In this document: one piece after another, positions 1 to 8,876 of the stretch | Numbering within the stretch: position 1 is the stretch's first letter | Layout: each line of letters opens with the position of its first letter | Assembly (NCBI RefSeq): GCF_020037125.1 | Contig: NZ_JAIQDG010000033.1 | Span: 1-64,000, forward strand | DNA from: Myxococcus sp. RHSTA-1-4 | GTDB lineage: Bacteria; Myxococcota; Myxococcia; Myxococcales; Myxococcaceae | DNA: 64,000 nt | Direction of reading: 5' to 3' | The notes under the pieces: generated by a model | Seen by the model: the letters and a program-made list of their open reading frames with translations, nothing else | Database searches by the model: none | Told to the model about the DNA's origin: nothing | Made by a program: the position numbers and the translations under genes

Positions 1-40
1 TGGTCTCGCGGCCCCAACATGCCTCCCTACACGCACGGCC

Positions 41-59
41 AGGGAGCGACACGCTCCCT
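41..59 (-). terminator. Hairpin beyond the distal end of the CRISPR array
   Basis: A perfect 7-bp stem (AGGGAGC / GCTCCCT) with a 5-nt loop lies just outside the last repeat. If the array is read leftward from the cas operon, this hairpin falls where transcription of the array would end. There is no T-run, so the terminator role is inferred from position. Confidence 0.4.
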
Positions 60-76
60 ACACCTTGAAAGGGGTG

Positions 77-3000
77 GTGCTCAACGCCTTCCGGCATCAC
101 GGCGAGCGGGACGTCCCTCCGAGTCGGTGACGTCGCAGAACACCACTGGTGCTCAACGCCTTCCGGCATCACGGCGAGCGGGACGGGGGATGCCCGGGTG
201 GCCTCCCTCGTGGAACTGTGCTCAACGCCTTCCGGCATCACGGCGAGCGGGACTTCTGTCGTACGTGCTGCCCGTCACGAGTTGCGAGTGCTCAACGCCT
301 TCCGGCATCACGGCGAGCGGGACCTGCGCTGCGGTGCGGACCTGGACGACCTTGGTGATGGGTGCTCAACGCCTTCCGGCATCACGGCGAGCGGGACAGG
401 TGTCGCCGCGCCTCAGTGGCGCCAACCTGCCGTGCTCAACGCCTTCCGGCATCACGGCGAGCGGGACTGCCAGCCGGCCCAGGCGCCGATGGCCTGCGCG
501 TCCCGGTGCTCAACGCCTTCCGGCATCACGGCGAGCGGGACGATGTTCGGCACGGAGATGTACTCGAACATCTTCAGGTGCTCAACGCCTTCCGGCATCA
601 CGGCGAGCGGGACGCGTACCGGGGATGACGCCGTAGTCGGTGCCCTCCTTGTGCTCAACGCCTTCCGGCATCACGGCGAGCGGGACCTGGACTTCGCGGG
701 GTACTTCCTGTCGCTGTGGGAGGTGCTCAACGCCTTCCGGCATCACGGCGAGCGGGACCGCACCGGCAGCGGCATCCTCTACCCGTCCTTCTAGTGCTCA
801 ACGCCTTCCGGCATCACGGCGAGCGGGACGTCGTACCTGAATGCGACGACCATGCTGACTCTCCTCGTGCTCAACGCCTTCCGGCATCACGGCGAGCGGG
901 ACGCGCTGCCGTGCGCGCCCAGCACCCACGGGGCGGGTGCTCAACGCCTTCCGGCATCACGGCGAGCGGGACTTGCCGAAGGCGACGCCGAGCCCATCCA
1001 CACCGCTGCGGTGCTCAACGCCTTCCGGCATCACGGCGAGCGGGACCGTGCTGCTGCATTGCGCGGTCCCATCCGGGGCCTCGGCGGGTGCTCAACGCCT
1101 TCCGGCATCACGGCGAGCGGGACGAAGACGCCGGCCGTGCCCGCGGGGCGCCACGCCGTCTTGTGCTCAACGCCTTCCGGCATCACGGCGAGCGGGACAG
1201 TCGTCCAGCGCGGCGCGCATTCGGAGGCAAGAGAAGTGCTCAACGCCTTCCGGCATCACGGCGAGCGGGACACCTCCCGTAGCCGCGTCATAGGCCGCGA
1301 GGGCCGGTGCTCAACGCCTTCCGGCATCACGGCGAGCGGGACAAGGTCAACATCTACGTCGAGGTTGACGGCAAGGGGTGCTCAACGCCTTCCGGCATCA
1401 CGGCGAGCGGGACGGAGCAGGTCCGCGCCGAGCGCGAGCGCGTGGACGTGTGCTCAACGCCTTCCGGCATCACGGCGAGCGGGACAGGGCGCGGCGCTGC
1501 TGCCCTACCGCGTGCTCCTGTGCTCAACGCCTTCCGGCATCACGGCGAGCGGGACTCCAGGATGGCAAAGTGCTCCACCGTCAGGTCCGGGTGCTCAACG
1601 CCTTCCGGCATCACGGCGAGCGGGACTCAGCCACGAGGGGGCCCTGCTCGGGACCTCGCTCGGGTGCTCAACGCCTTCCGGCATCACGGCGAGCGGGACA
1701 GCCGCAACCGACCGCGCTGGACGGCCTCTTCGAGTGCTCAACGCCTTCCGGCATCACGGCGAGCGGGACTCGGCCGCACCCCGCCCCACCTTCGCGGCAG
1801 GGCGCCGGTGCTCAACGCCTTCCGGCATCACGGCGAGCGGGACCGGGCCACCTACCTTGCCAAGTGTACCGAGGCGCTTATGCTCAACGCCTTCCGGCAT
1901 CACGGCGAGCGGGACTCCGGATTGTAGTCACACCATGCGTCTTTCGTAGGGAGTGCTCAACGCCTTCCGGCATCACGGCGAGCGGGACCGCTAGTCACGG
2001 TGCTGTTTGCTCTGGCCTTTCTGGTGCTCAACGCCTTCCGGCATCACGGCGAGCGGGACTGGAATCGACCCACGACTCGTTGTCGCTGATGTAGTGCTCA
2101 ACGCCTTCCGGCATCACGGCGAGCGGGACCCCTCGAAGGCCAGCTCCAGGAGCCGCAGAAGCCCAAGTGCTCAACGCCTTCCGGCATCACGGCGAGCGGG
2201 ACTGACCGTGGATAAGGTCTCCGTGAGTAAGGTCTAGTGCTCAACGCCTTCCGGCATCACGGCGAGCGGGACACTGGCACGGCGCCGCCAAAGAGGTCTT
2301 CTCCGTCGAGTGCTCAACGCCTTCCGGCATCACGGCGAGCGGGACGCACCGCTGGCCGTGTCGATGACGTGCCCAGACTGTGCTCAACGCCTTCCGGCAT
2401 CACGGCGAGCGGGACTGACGGCGTCCCGCCATGGCGAACCCTCCCCGGAGCAGTGCTCAACGCCTTCCGGCATCACGGCGAGCGGGACTCTTGCCGTCCT
2501 TCTCGGGGTTGTCGTTGCTGCCGCTGTGCTCAACGCCTTCCGGCATCACGGCGAGCGGGACCAGCGTCATGCCGGACTGCTGGTAGAACTGGACGTGCTC
2601 AACGCCTTCCGGCATCACGGCGAGCGGGACACGGGGGCGAGTAGCTTCCGGAAGGCATCAATGTGATCAACGCCTTCCGGCATCACGGCGAGCGGGACGG
2701 GGACGAGATGACGCGCATGTTCGTGCTCACCAGCGGTGCTCAACGCCTTCCGGCATCACGGCGAGCGGGACGACGGGCGGCTGTGGTTCACCAACATCGG
2801 CGGCGCGATTGTGCTCAACGCCTTCCGGCATCACGGCGAGCGGGACCGGGACCATGGCCTGTTGCGTCTGCGCCTGAATCCGCTGGTGCTCAACGCCTTC
2901 CGGCATCACGGCGAGCGGGACGGCAAGCACCGGCCTTCGCCACTTCCGCCGGTTGACGAGTGCTCAACGCCTTCCGGCATCACGGCGAGCGGGACACAAC

Positions 3001-4963
3001 CTCCCCAGCGCCACGCCCTTCAGCGCCGGCCTGTGCTCAACGCCTTCCGGCATCACGGCGAGCGGGACTGGTAGGACTCGCCCTTGCCCAGCAGCAGCAA
3101 CCCCAAGTGCTCAACGCCTTCCGGCATCACGGCGAGCGGGACGGTGACGGGCGGGACGGGCTTCTTGAACCCCGAGTGCTCAACGCCTTCCGGCATCACG
3201 GCGAGCGGGACCGCGGGCTGTCAACCTCGTGCCCAGCGAGCTTCCACAAGAGTGCTCAACGCCTTCCGGCATCACGGCGAGCGGGACGGTGGTGGTGCGC
3301 GGGGTGGAGGGCATCCTCCAGGAGTGCTCAACGCCTTCCGGCATCACGGCGAGCGGGACGCTCGAGGTGGTGCGCGACCTGTCGCTCATCGCCAACAGGT
3401 GCTCAACGCCTTCCGGCATCACGGCGAGCGGGACAAGGTGCACGACGCTGCTTCTGACGCTGGAAACGGGGTGCTCAACGCCTTCCGGCATCACGGCGAG
3501 CGGGACTAAGTCCGCCGCCGCAGCCATAGCCATCCTCTCCCCGTGCTCAACGCCTTCCGGCATCACGGCGAGCGGGACTTCATCGACCGAGCAAGAGATG
3601 GTCACGTTACCCGGTGCTCAACGCCTTCCGGCATCACGGCGAGCGGGACCCAGCATGGCCAGCTTCCCAGACAGACGTTCAACTTCTGTGCTCAACGCCT
3701 TCCGGCATCACGGCGAGCGGGACACGGCGTCACGCCGTTCCTGTTCGCGCAGCAGCTCACGTGCTCAACGCCTTCCGGCATCACGGCGAGCGGGACACCA
3801 CAGACACGAAAATCTCGTGAATGCCGCCGCTTGAGTGCTCAACGCCTTCCGGCATCACGGCGAGCGGGACGGCGCGAGCAGGTCAAGGTGACGGACGAGC
3901 GGGAGTTCTCGTGCTCAACGCCTTCCGGCATCACGGCGAGCGGGACTCGGCATGAAGAACGGCCACGCCTACCGCTACTTGTGCTCAACGCCTTCCGGCA
4001 TCACGGCGAGCGGGACAGAAACCACACCGAACGCTCACCCGCGTTGGCTTTGGCGTGCTCAACGCCTTCCGGCATCACGGCGAGCGGGACCGAGTACCCT
4101 CATGGCTTTCCCCAACGTGTCGGACATGTGCTCAACGCCTTCCGGCATCACGGCGAGCGGGACATCACCAGCGGCAACGACCTCTTCCCGGTGGAGCTCA
4201 AGTGCTCAACGCCTTCCGGCATCACGGCGAGCGGGACCGCCACTGCCGCCCACACCAAGCCCATCCCCGGCGGGTGCTCAACGCCTTCCGGCATCACGGC
4301 GAGCGGGACTGCGCGCGCACCTTCTCCACCAGCCCTGAGTAGACTTGTGCTCAACGCCTTCCGGCATCACGGCGAGCGGGACGCGTCATCGCGTCCGTTT
4401 CGGACCTGGTTCCTGTGGTGCTCAACGCCTTCCGGCATCACGGCGAGCGGGACTGGAGATGGCCGAGGCGCGGCCGGACCGCAGCTACTGGTGCTCAACG
4501 CCTTCCGGCATCACGGCGAGCGGGACGCCGCCCTCGCGGACTCCCTCAACGTGGAGGTGTAGGGTGCTCAACGCCTTCCGGCATCACGGCGAGCGGGACA
4601 CCCGTTTAAACCGGATAAACACACGCCCCTTCTCACGTGCTCAACGCCTTCCGGCATCACGGCGAGCGGGACACGGCGTGAGCCCGAATCCGCCGTCGCT
4701 CACCGGCCGGTGCTCAACGCCTTCCGGCATCACGGCGAGCGGGACGCTTCGGCCCGCGCGGGTGCCTCGCGGTGAAGCGCCACGCGTGCTCAACGCCTTC
4801 CGGCATCACGGCGAGCGGGACAGAGGAGGCGCCGCCAGGGGAAGTGGAGAGGGATCAGTGCTCAACGCCTTCCGGCATCACGGCGAGCGGGACCAAACTG
4901 TACAAGAGTTGCGGTCGTCGGTAACACGTGCTCAACGCCTTCCGGCATCACGGCGAGCGGGAC
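77..4963 (-). CRISPR. CRISPR array: 68 repeats of 36 bp, 67 spacers
   Basis: A 36-bp repeat (plus strand begins GTGCTCAACGCCTTCC and ends GGCGAGCGGGAC) occurs 68 times by my count, separated by 67 spacers of 32 to 41 bp, mean about 36. All copies are identical except two: the repeat at 1880 starts with A instead of G, and the repeat at 2663 has A instead of C at position 4. I saw no repeated spacers. I assign transcription to the minus strand for three reasons: the cas operon runs that way into the array, a leader-like region lies at the cas2 side, and the minus-strand repeat has a GGCG-ended hairpin (CGCC...GGCG, with an internal GCC-GGAA-GGC) followed by an 8-nt TTGAGCAC, the length of a Cas6 5' handle. 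Uniform repeats and a long array suggest a system that is, or recently was, active. Confidence 0.97.
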
Positions 4964-5171
4964 TGCCCGTCCCAAATCCCTTGTGTTTCCAGCAACTTAC
5001 CTCCCCCCTTTTCAAGCACCCCCGCCCTTCTACACGAACCTCGCGTCCCGCGTCCATCCCACATCCCCCAACCCCATGAAACTCCTGGGCTTTTCCCCAT
5101 TCATGCACCTATGCGGTTGTCAAAGAGCACTCAACCCCATGAAACCACTCAGCTTTTCACCTCTTTCCGCC
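4964..5171 (-). promoter_or_regulatory. Probable CRISPR leader
   Basis: This is non-coding DNA between the array and cas2, clearly poorer in GC than its surroundings. It holds two copies of a roughly 28-bp direct repeat (plus strand 5070-5097 and 5132-5159; shared core CAACCCCATGAAAC and a later GCTTTTC). Between the copies is a minus-strand TTGACA (5123-5118), but I see no convincing -10 box. Position and composition fit a leader that drives the array and marks where new spacers enter, so the newest spacers would be those nearest 4963. The paired repeats could be protein-binding sites for adaptation; that is inference. Confidence 0.65.
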
Positions 5172-5196
5172 CCTCGCCGCCTCCGCCACGGCGAGG
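5172..5196 (-). terminator. Hairpin after cas2
   Basis: An 8-bp stem (CCTCGCCG / CGGCGAGG) with a 9-nt loop sits 19 nt past the cas2 stop. It could end cas transcription before the leader. No T-run is present. Confidence 0.4.
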
Positions 5197-5215
5197 TGCT
5201 TGAATGTCCGCCGCC

Positions 5216-5509
5216 TCACAGTACCCGGAAGGGTGGCGGCTCCTCCGGCCAGTCCTCCTTGGGGTTGATGGCGCGCACCCGCTCCACGCACCCGCCGCAC
5301 AACCCTATCACCAGCAACGTATCCACCGCGTCCATCCGCCGCGACAGCTCCCACCTCAGCTTCTCCCGGTCCCGGTCCGTCAGCGAGCATCGGAACACGG
5401 ACAGTTGCAGCCACTCCCCGTACCCCTTCAGCAGCGCGTACACCTTGCGCCACCGCTTCGCGTCCCGGATGTCGTAGGTAATCAGGTACCACCGTCTCGG
5501 CTCGGCCAT
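5216..5509 (-). CDS. cas2: CRISPR-associated endoribonuclease/adaptation protein Cas2
   Basis: This 97-residue protein has the usual Cas2 size and opening: WYLITYDIRDAKRWRKVYALLKGYG is the first ferredoxin-like beta strand with its conserved Asp, followed by helix 1, and LQLSVFRC is the strand after it. Cas2 dimers bridge Cas1 dimers to form the spacer-integration complex; nuclease activity is not needed for that role. The ATG lies 3 nt after the cas1 stop, so the two are cotranscribed. It is the last gene of the cas operon, followed by a hairpin and the leader. Confidence 0.95.
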   Translation of the reverse strand: MAEPRRWYLITYDIRDAKRWRKVYALLKGYGEWLQLSVFRCSLTDRDREKLRWELSRRMDAVDTLLVIGLCGGCVERVRAINPKEDWPEEPPPFRVL

Positions 5510-5512
5510 GGC

Positions 5513-7174
5513 TCACCTCAGTCTGAACGTGGCGAACAGCCCGGGCTTCCCGGTCCACTCCTTCTCCAGCAGCCGCGCCTCCAGCTCCACCAGGCGGGCG
5601 TAGCTGAGCGAGTACCCCAGCACGTTGTGCTTCCACGTCTCCCGCTTCCGGCGCTCGTACAGCTCAATCGCCTTCGCCCGCCCGGCCCGGCTCAGCCACA
5701 CGTGCTCGGACGTCACCTCGAAGTCCGCCTCCGCGTCCCACGCCTTCCGGTTCAGCGATGCCACCAGCGGCATGTCCGCCAGCGGCACCCGGAACTGCTC
5801 CATCAAGTCCAGCCCCAGCGGCCCCGCCGAGCCACGCGGCTGGTGGTAGAAGCCGAAGGCCGCGTCCAGCCCCACCGCCCGGATGGCCGCCTCCACCTCG
5901 CGGTGCACCAGCCCGTACAGGAAGCCCAGCACCGCGTTGAACCTGTCCCTCGGCGGGCGCCGGTTGCGGCCGTCGAAGCGCAGCCGCGGGTCCACCTCCT
6001 CGCCCAGCAGGTACGGCAGCGCCCCGAAGTAGCGCGCCGCCCCCGCCCCCTCCAGGCCGCGCAGCGAGTCCAGCGACGGCGCCTGCGCGCATTGAGGCAG
6101 CAGCGCCCGCATGTCCCGCACCGCCGCCGCCAGCACGTCGCGGGCGGCGGCGTCCCCGCGCGAGGCGCGCAGCAGGAAGCGCAGCTGCCCCTCCAGCTTC
6201 GCCGCCACCAGCCGCCGCGCCAGTCCCAGGCACACGTCCGGCTGACGCAGCGCCTCGAACTGGCGCAGCCTCCTCTGCACGTTGCCCGGGCCTCCGCCCA
6301 GCCCGCCCAGGTAGCGCCCGCCTGCTGTGAACCAGTGCACGCCGAGGTCGTTCTCCACGCACAGCGCCAGCGCCTGCGCGCTCACCTGCACCGCCCCATG
6401 GGCGATGAGCGCGGAAACGGTGCGCACCGGCAGCCGCGCCGGCTCGCCCTCTCCCTCGGGCGGCGTCACCACGAGCTGCTCCGCCGCCCGCCCCACCCGC
6501 GTCCCCGCCACCGTCACGTGCAGCACCTGCCGCACGTCGTCCTCGGGAAAGAGCCGGGGCCGCGCCTCGCCGTCCGCCAGCCGCTCCTCCTCCGGAAGAC
6601 ATACCGGCGCCAGCGAGCACCGGGCGCACTTGCGCTCCTCGGCCGTCACCGGCGGGCGCTCCGTGGACGCGCGCAAGAGCCGGGCCCGCGCCACGGCGGC
6701 CTCCACCTGCTGGCGCAGCGCCGCGTCCAGCGGGAAGCGGACGGTGGTGTCCGTCTGGTGGTAGCGCACCCGGCACTCCACGGGCACGCCCGGGAAGCGC
6801 TCCGCCACCAGCAGCGCGTAGGCCCCCGCCTGGAGCCGGTCGCTCGGCCACGCCTCGGGCGCGTCCTTCCCCGGCGCGTGCCGCCCGCGCTTGTGCTCGT
6901 GCACCACCAGCACCCCGTCCCGCGTGCGCACCGCGTCCACCTTCCCGTGCAACCCCAGCGCCTCGCTGGACAGCTCCAGCTCCACGCGCTCGCCCTCCTC
7001 CTGGAGCTGTACGTGAAGGCGCCGGCCCGCGAAGACGGCGGCGTCCGCCACGCGCACCTCCTCCACCTCCTCCAGGTAGAAGAGCCGCTCGCAGTACGCC
7101 AGCGCGTGCAGCGCGTGGATGCGGATGGGCGACTCGTGGCCGGCCGGCTTCGGACTTGTGGACTCTGGGTGCAT
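5513..7174 (-). CDS. cas4-cas1: Cas4-Cas1 fusion protein
   Basis: A 553-residue fusion of the two adaptation proteins. Residues 1-200 are Cas4, a RecB-like nuclease with an iron-sulfur cluster: Cys28 (AYCERL), Asp80 (GKVDAV), Glu93 and Lys95 (HEHKRG), Gln115 (QAGAYAL), then Cys183, Cys186 and Cys192. Residues from about 210 are Cas1, the integrase, with Glu375 (LEGAGAARYFGAL), His444 (FYHQPRG) and acidic residues in DLMEQF (Asp456/Glu459). All catalytic residues are present, so acquisition should be functional; Cas4 would trim and orient prespacers by their PAM. An SD-like GGAGG lies about 9 nt before the ATG. It is separated from cas5 by 135 nt, which I cannot assign; that gap could hold an internal promoter for the adaptation genes. 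Confidence 0.96.
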   Translation of the reverse strand: MHPESTSPKPAGHESPIRIHALHALAYCERLFYLEEVEEVRVADAAVFAGRRLHVQLQEEGERVELELSSEALGLHGKVDAVRTRDGVLVVHEHKRGRHAPGKDAPEAWPSDRLQAGAYALLVAERFPGVPVECRVRYHQTDTTVRFPLDAALRQQVEAAVARARLLRASTERPPVTAEERKCARCSLAPVCLPEEERLADGEARPRLFPEDDVRQVLHVTVAGTRVGRAAEQLVVTPPEGEGEPARLPVRTVSALIAHGAVQVSAQALALCVENDLGVHWFTAGGRYLGGLGGGPGNVQRRLRQFEALRQPDVCLGLARRLVAAKLEGQLRFLLRASRGDAAARDVLAAAVRDMRALLPQCAQAPSLDSLRGLEGAGAARYFGALPYLLGEEVDPRLRFDGRNRRPPRDRFNAVLGFLYGLVHREVEAAIRAVGLDAAFGFYHQPRGSAGPLGLDLMEQFRVPLADMPLVASLNRKAWDAEADFEVTSEHVWLSRAGRAKAIELYERRKRETWKHNVLGYSLSYARLVELEARLLEKEWTGKPGLFATFRLR

Positions 7175-7309
7175 GTGACGGGGCCTCCCCTCCCCGGGTA
7201 CGCACCACCGGGGCTCCGGGCGTCAGGCGCCCGCCGGTGGGCGGACTCCATGTACCCGCAACCCACTGAGTCATCAAAGAGGGTGACTACCTGGCTTGTT
7301 GGAAAGGCT

Positions 7310-7936
7310 TCAGGGGATGCGCGGAAGCCGGTGGAGCTCGGGCGCATCACACAGGCGCTCGAGCTCCCCCACCGCGAAGCGCGTCAGCCGGGTTCCCACG
7401 TGATCCACCCATACAGGCAAGGTGAGGGTGCCCGTCGGCTGGCAGAGAAAGGCACGGCACTCGGAAGGAGGCCGCCCGTCGGGTAGCAGCCGCGCGTCGT
7501 TGATGAGGTGCGTGGACTCTCCGAGCGACCAGCCCCCGGAGCGCTCCACGCTCGCCGGCTCTCGCATGGCACGGACGACCCGGCCCTCCAGGCCCGCGGC
7601 GGCGTCCGGCTCCTCGCTGCTGTCGCACCAGACCACCAGCCGCGCGTCGATGACGAGCTGCTGGAAGTCGGGCCCCGCGTTCTCCCCGTTGCCCCGCGCC
7701 TGCTTCAAGTTCTTCGTCCGCCAGAACGTCCGCACCACCGTGCTGATGGCCGGCGTGTTCAGCAGCCCCGCGGTGACGCGGCAGCCCCTGTGGCGCTCCC
7801 GGTCCATCTCTCCCACCAGCGACAGCAGGGCGCCGTAGCAGGTGGCCGGGGGTGGCAGCACCTCGCTCTCCACCAGCTCGCGCGCCCGCCCCTTGCGCCA
7901 GCAGGCCACGGGCACGGATAGCTCGAGCGCAATCAC
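7310..7936 (-). CDS. devS: CRISPR-associated protein Cas5, MYXAN subtype (DevS)
   Basis: A 208-residue Cas5 of the MYXAN type. The N-terminus has the family signature: a beta strand (LELSVPVACWRK) and then LPPPATCYGALLSLVGE. Cas5 binds the 5' handle of the crRNA and joins Cas8 to the Cas7 backbone of Cascade. I chose the GTG at 7936 because it overlaps the cas7 stop as GTGA and has GGAGAAG just upstream; an ATG at 7963 lies inside cas7. In M. xanthus, DevS is needed for negative autoregulation of the dev operon (established for that species). Confidence 0.92.
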   Translation of the reverse strand: MIALELSVPVACWRKGRARELVESEVLPPPATCYGALLSLVGEMDRERHRGCRVTAGLLNTPAISTVVRTFWRTKNLKQARGNGENAGPDFQQLVIDARLVVWCDSSEEPDAAAGLEGRVVRAMREPASVERSGGWSLGESTHLINDARLLPDGRPPSECRAFLCQPTGTLTLPVWVDHVGTRLTRFAVGELERLCDAPELHRLPRIP

Positions 7937-8841
7937 CGCTTCTCCGCCTCCAGCCGCCGGCACGCCGCCTGGCAGGCGGCGACGACACCGGAGTGCAGTT
8001 CCGCCCCGGACAGCGCCTCACGGGCCTCGGCGCCCAGGCCGTCCACCACCGCGCCTCCCAGCACCAGCTCCTTCGCCGGGATGTCCCCGCCCTTCACCTT
8101 GCGCACCAGCTCGGGCACGTCCACGCCGCCGCCCGGCACCGGCTGGAAGGTGTAGAGGATGCGGGGCGCGGCCTCCTGGGTGAGGCGGAAGACCACCGAC
8201 TCGGGGCTGAAGTCGAAGAGGAAACGGCCGTGGTTGCCCGCGACAGGCCCCAGCGCGCACAACAGGCGCAGGGCCGTGGCCGCCCGGGCGGGCACGCGCA
8301 GGGCGGAGGGCGTCAGGGCCACGCCGTACTGGTAGCGCGTCGCGTGCATCTCCGTGCCGTAGGGCACGGGGTTGCTTCCCTTGCCCTTCTGCGCGGAAGG
8401 CGTGGCGCCGGGGCTCGCCGCGTTGAAGGTGATGTCGCCGGGCCAGGGGGTGAGGCTCACCGCGCGCGTCACCTCCAGCACGGCCCGGCGCACCTTGGCG
8501 CTGCCCTTCTCCCCCTCCTGCTTCGCGCCCTCGGCGGCCATGAAGCCCAGCAGGTCATCATCGATGTAGGGCTCCGCCTTCGGCTTCGGCCCCCAGGCGC
8601 TGAAGGCCGCGTCCCGCCAGGTGTTGCTCCGGGCCTCGTCGTCGTACGCGCGGTTGCAGGGCTCCTCCTCCTGGAGGCGGCGGCGCAGGGCGAAGCGGAT
8701 GGACTCGGCGGACACGGTGGTGTGGACCTGCCCGTTCCACACCAGCTTCTGCAAGGTGGTGATGTTGCCCTCGGTGAGGCCCCGGTTGTTGGCGGCGGTC
8801 CCCGTGGCGGTGACGATGGCGGCGAAAACGTGAAGGCTCAT
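7933..8841 (-). CDS. devR: CRISPR-associated protein Cas7, DevR family
   Basis: A 302-residue Cas7, the protein that polymerises along the crRNA to form the Cascade backbone. The start ATG at 8841 follows AGGAG sequences in the 35-nt gap after cas8. The N-terminal MSLHVFAAIVTATGTA and then NNRGLTEGNITTLQKLVWNG, followed by VSAESIRFALRRRLQ, are typical of the DevR family. In M. xanthus, devR mutants are defective in sporulation, which tied this operon to fruiting-body development before its CRISPR nature was recognised. Confidence 0.94.
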   Translation of the reverse strand: MSLHVFAAIVTATGTAANNRGLTEGNITTLQKLVWNGQVHTTVSAESIRFALRRRLQEEEPCNRAYDDEARSNTWRDAAFSAWGPKPKAEPYIDDDLLGFMAAEGAKQEGEKGSAKVRRAVLEVTRAVSLTPWPGDITFNAASPGATPSAQKGKGSNPVPYGTEMHATRYQYGVALTPSALRVPARAATALRLLCALGPVAGNHGRFLFDFSPESVVFRLTQEAAPRILYTFQPVPGGGVDVPELVRKVKGGDIPAKELVLGGAVVDGLGAEAREALSGAELHSGVVAACQAACRRLEAEKR

Positions 8842-8876
8842 GGGCGTGGCTCCTGGCTCCTGGAATGGCGGCGGTG

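Noticed and set aside
1..76. Leader on the left side of the array, with transcription of the plus strand
   Set aside because: The left flank is short in view and GC-rich, while the cas2 side holds the leader-like DNA; the hairpin-plus-8-nt handle is found on the minus strand. I cannot exclude it fully because the left flank continues outside the window.
19..4562. Many long open frames in the array region with repeated segments such as CSTPSGITASGT or AQRLPASRRAG
   Set aside because: They are translations of the CRISPR repeat in different frames. The repeat has no stop codon, so the frames are long by chance.
5204..7486. A 760-residue plus-strand frame opposite cas4-cas1 and cas2
   Set aside because: Arg/Pro/His-rich low-complexity sequence with no domain; it mirrors the real genes on the other strand.
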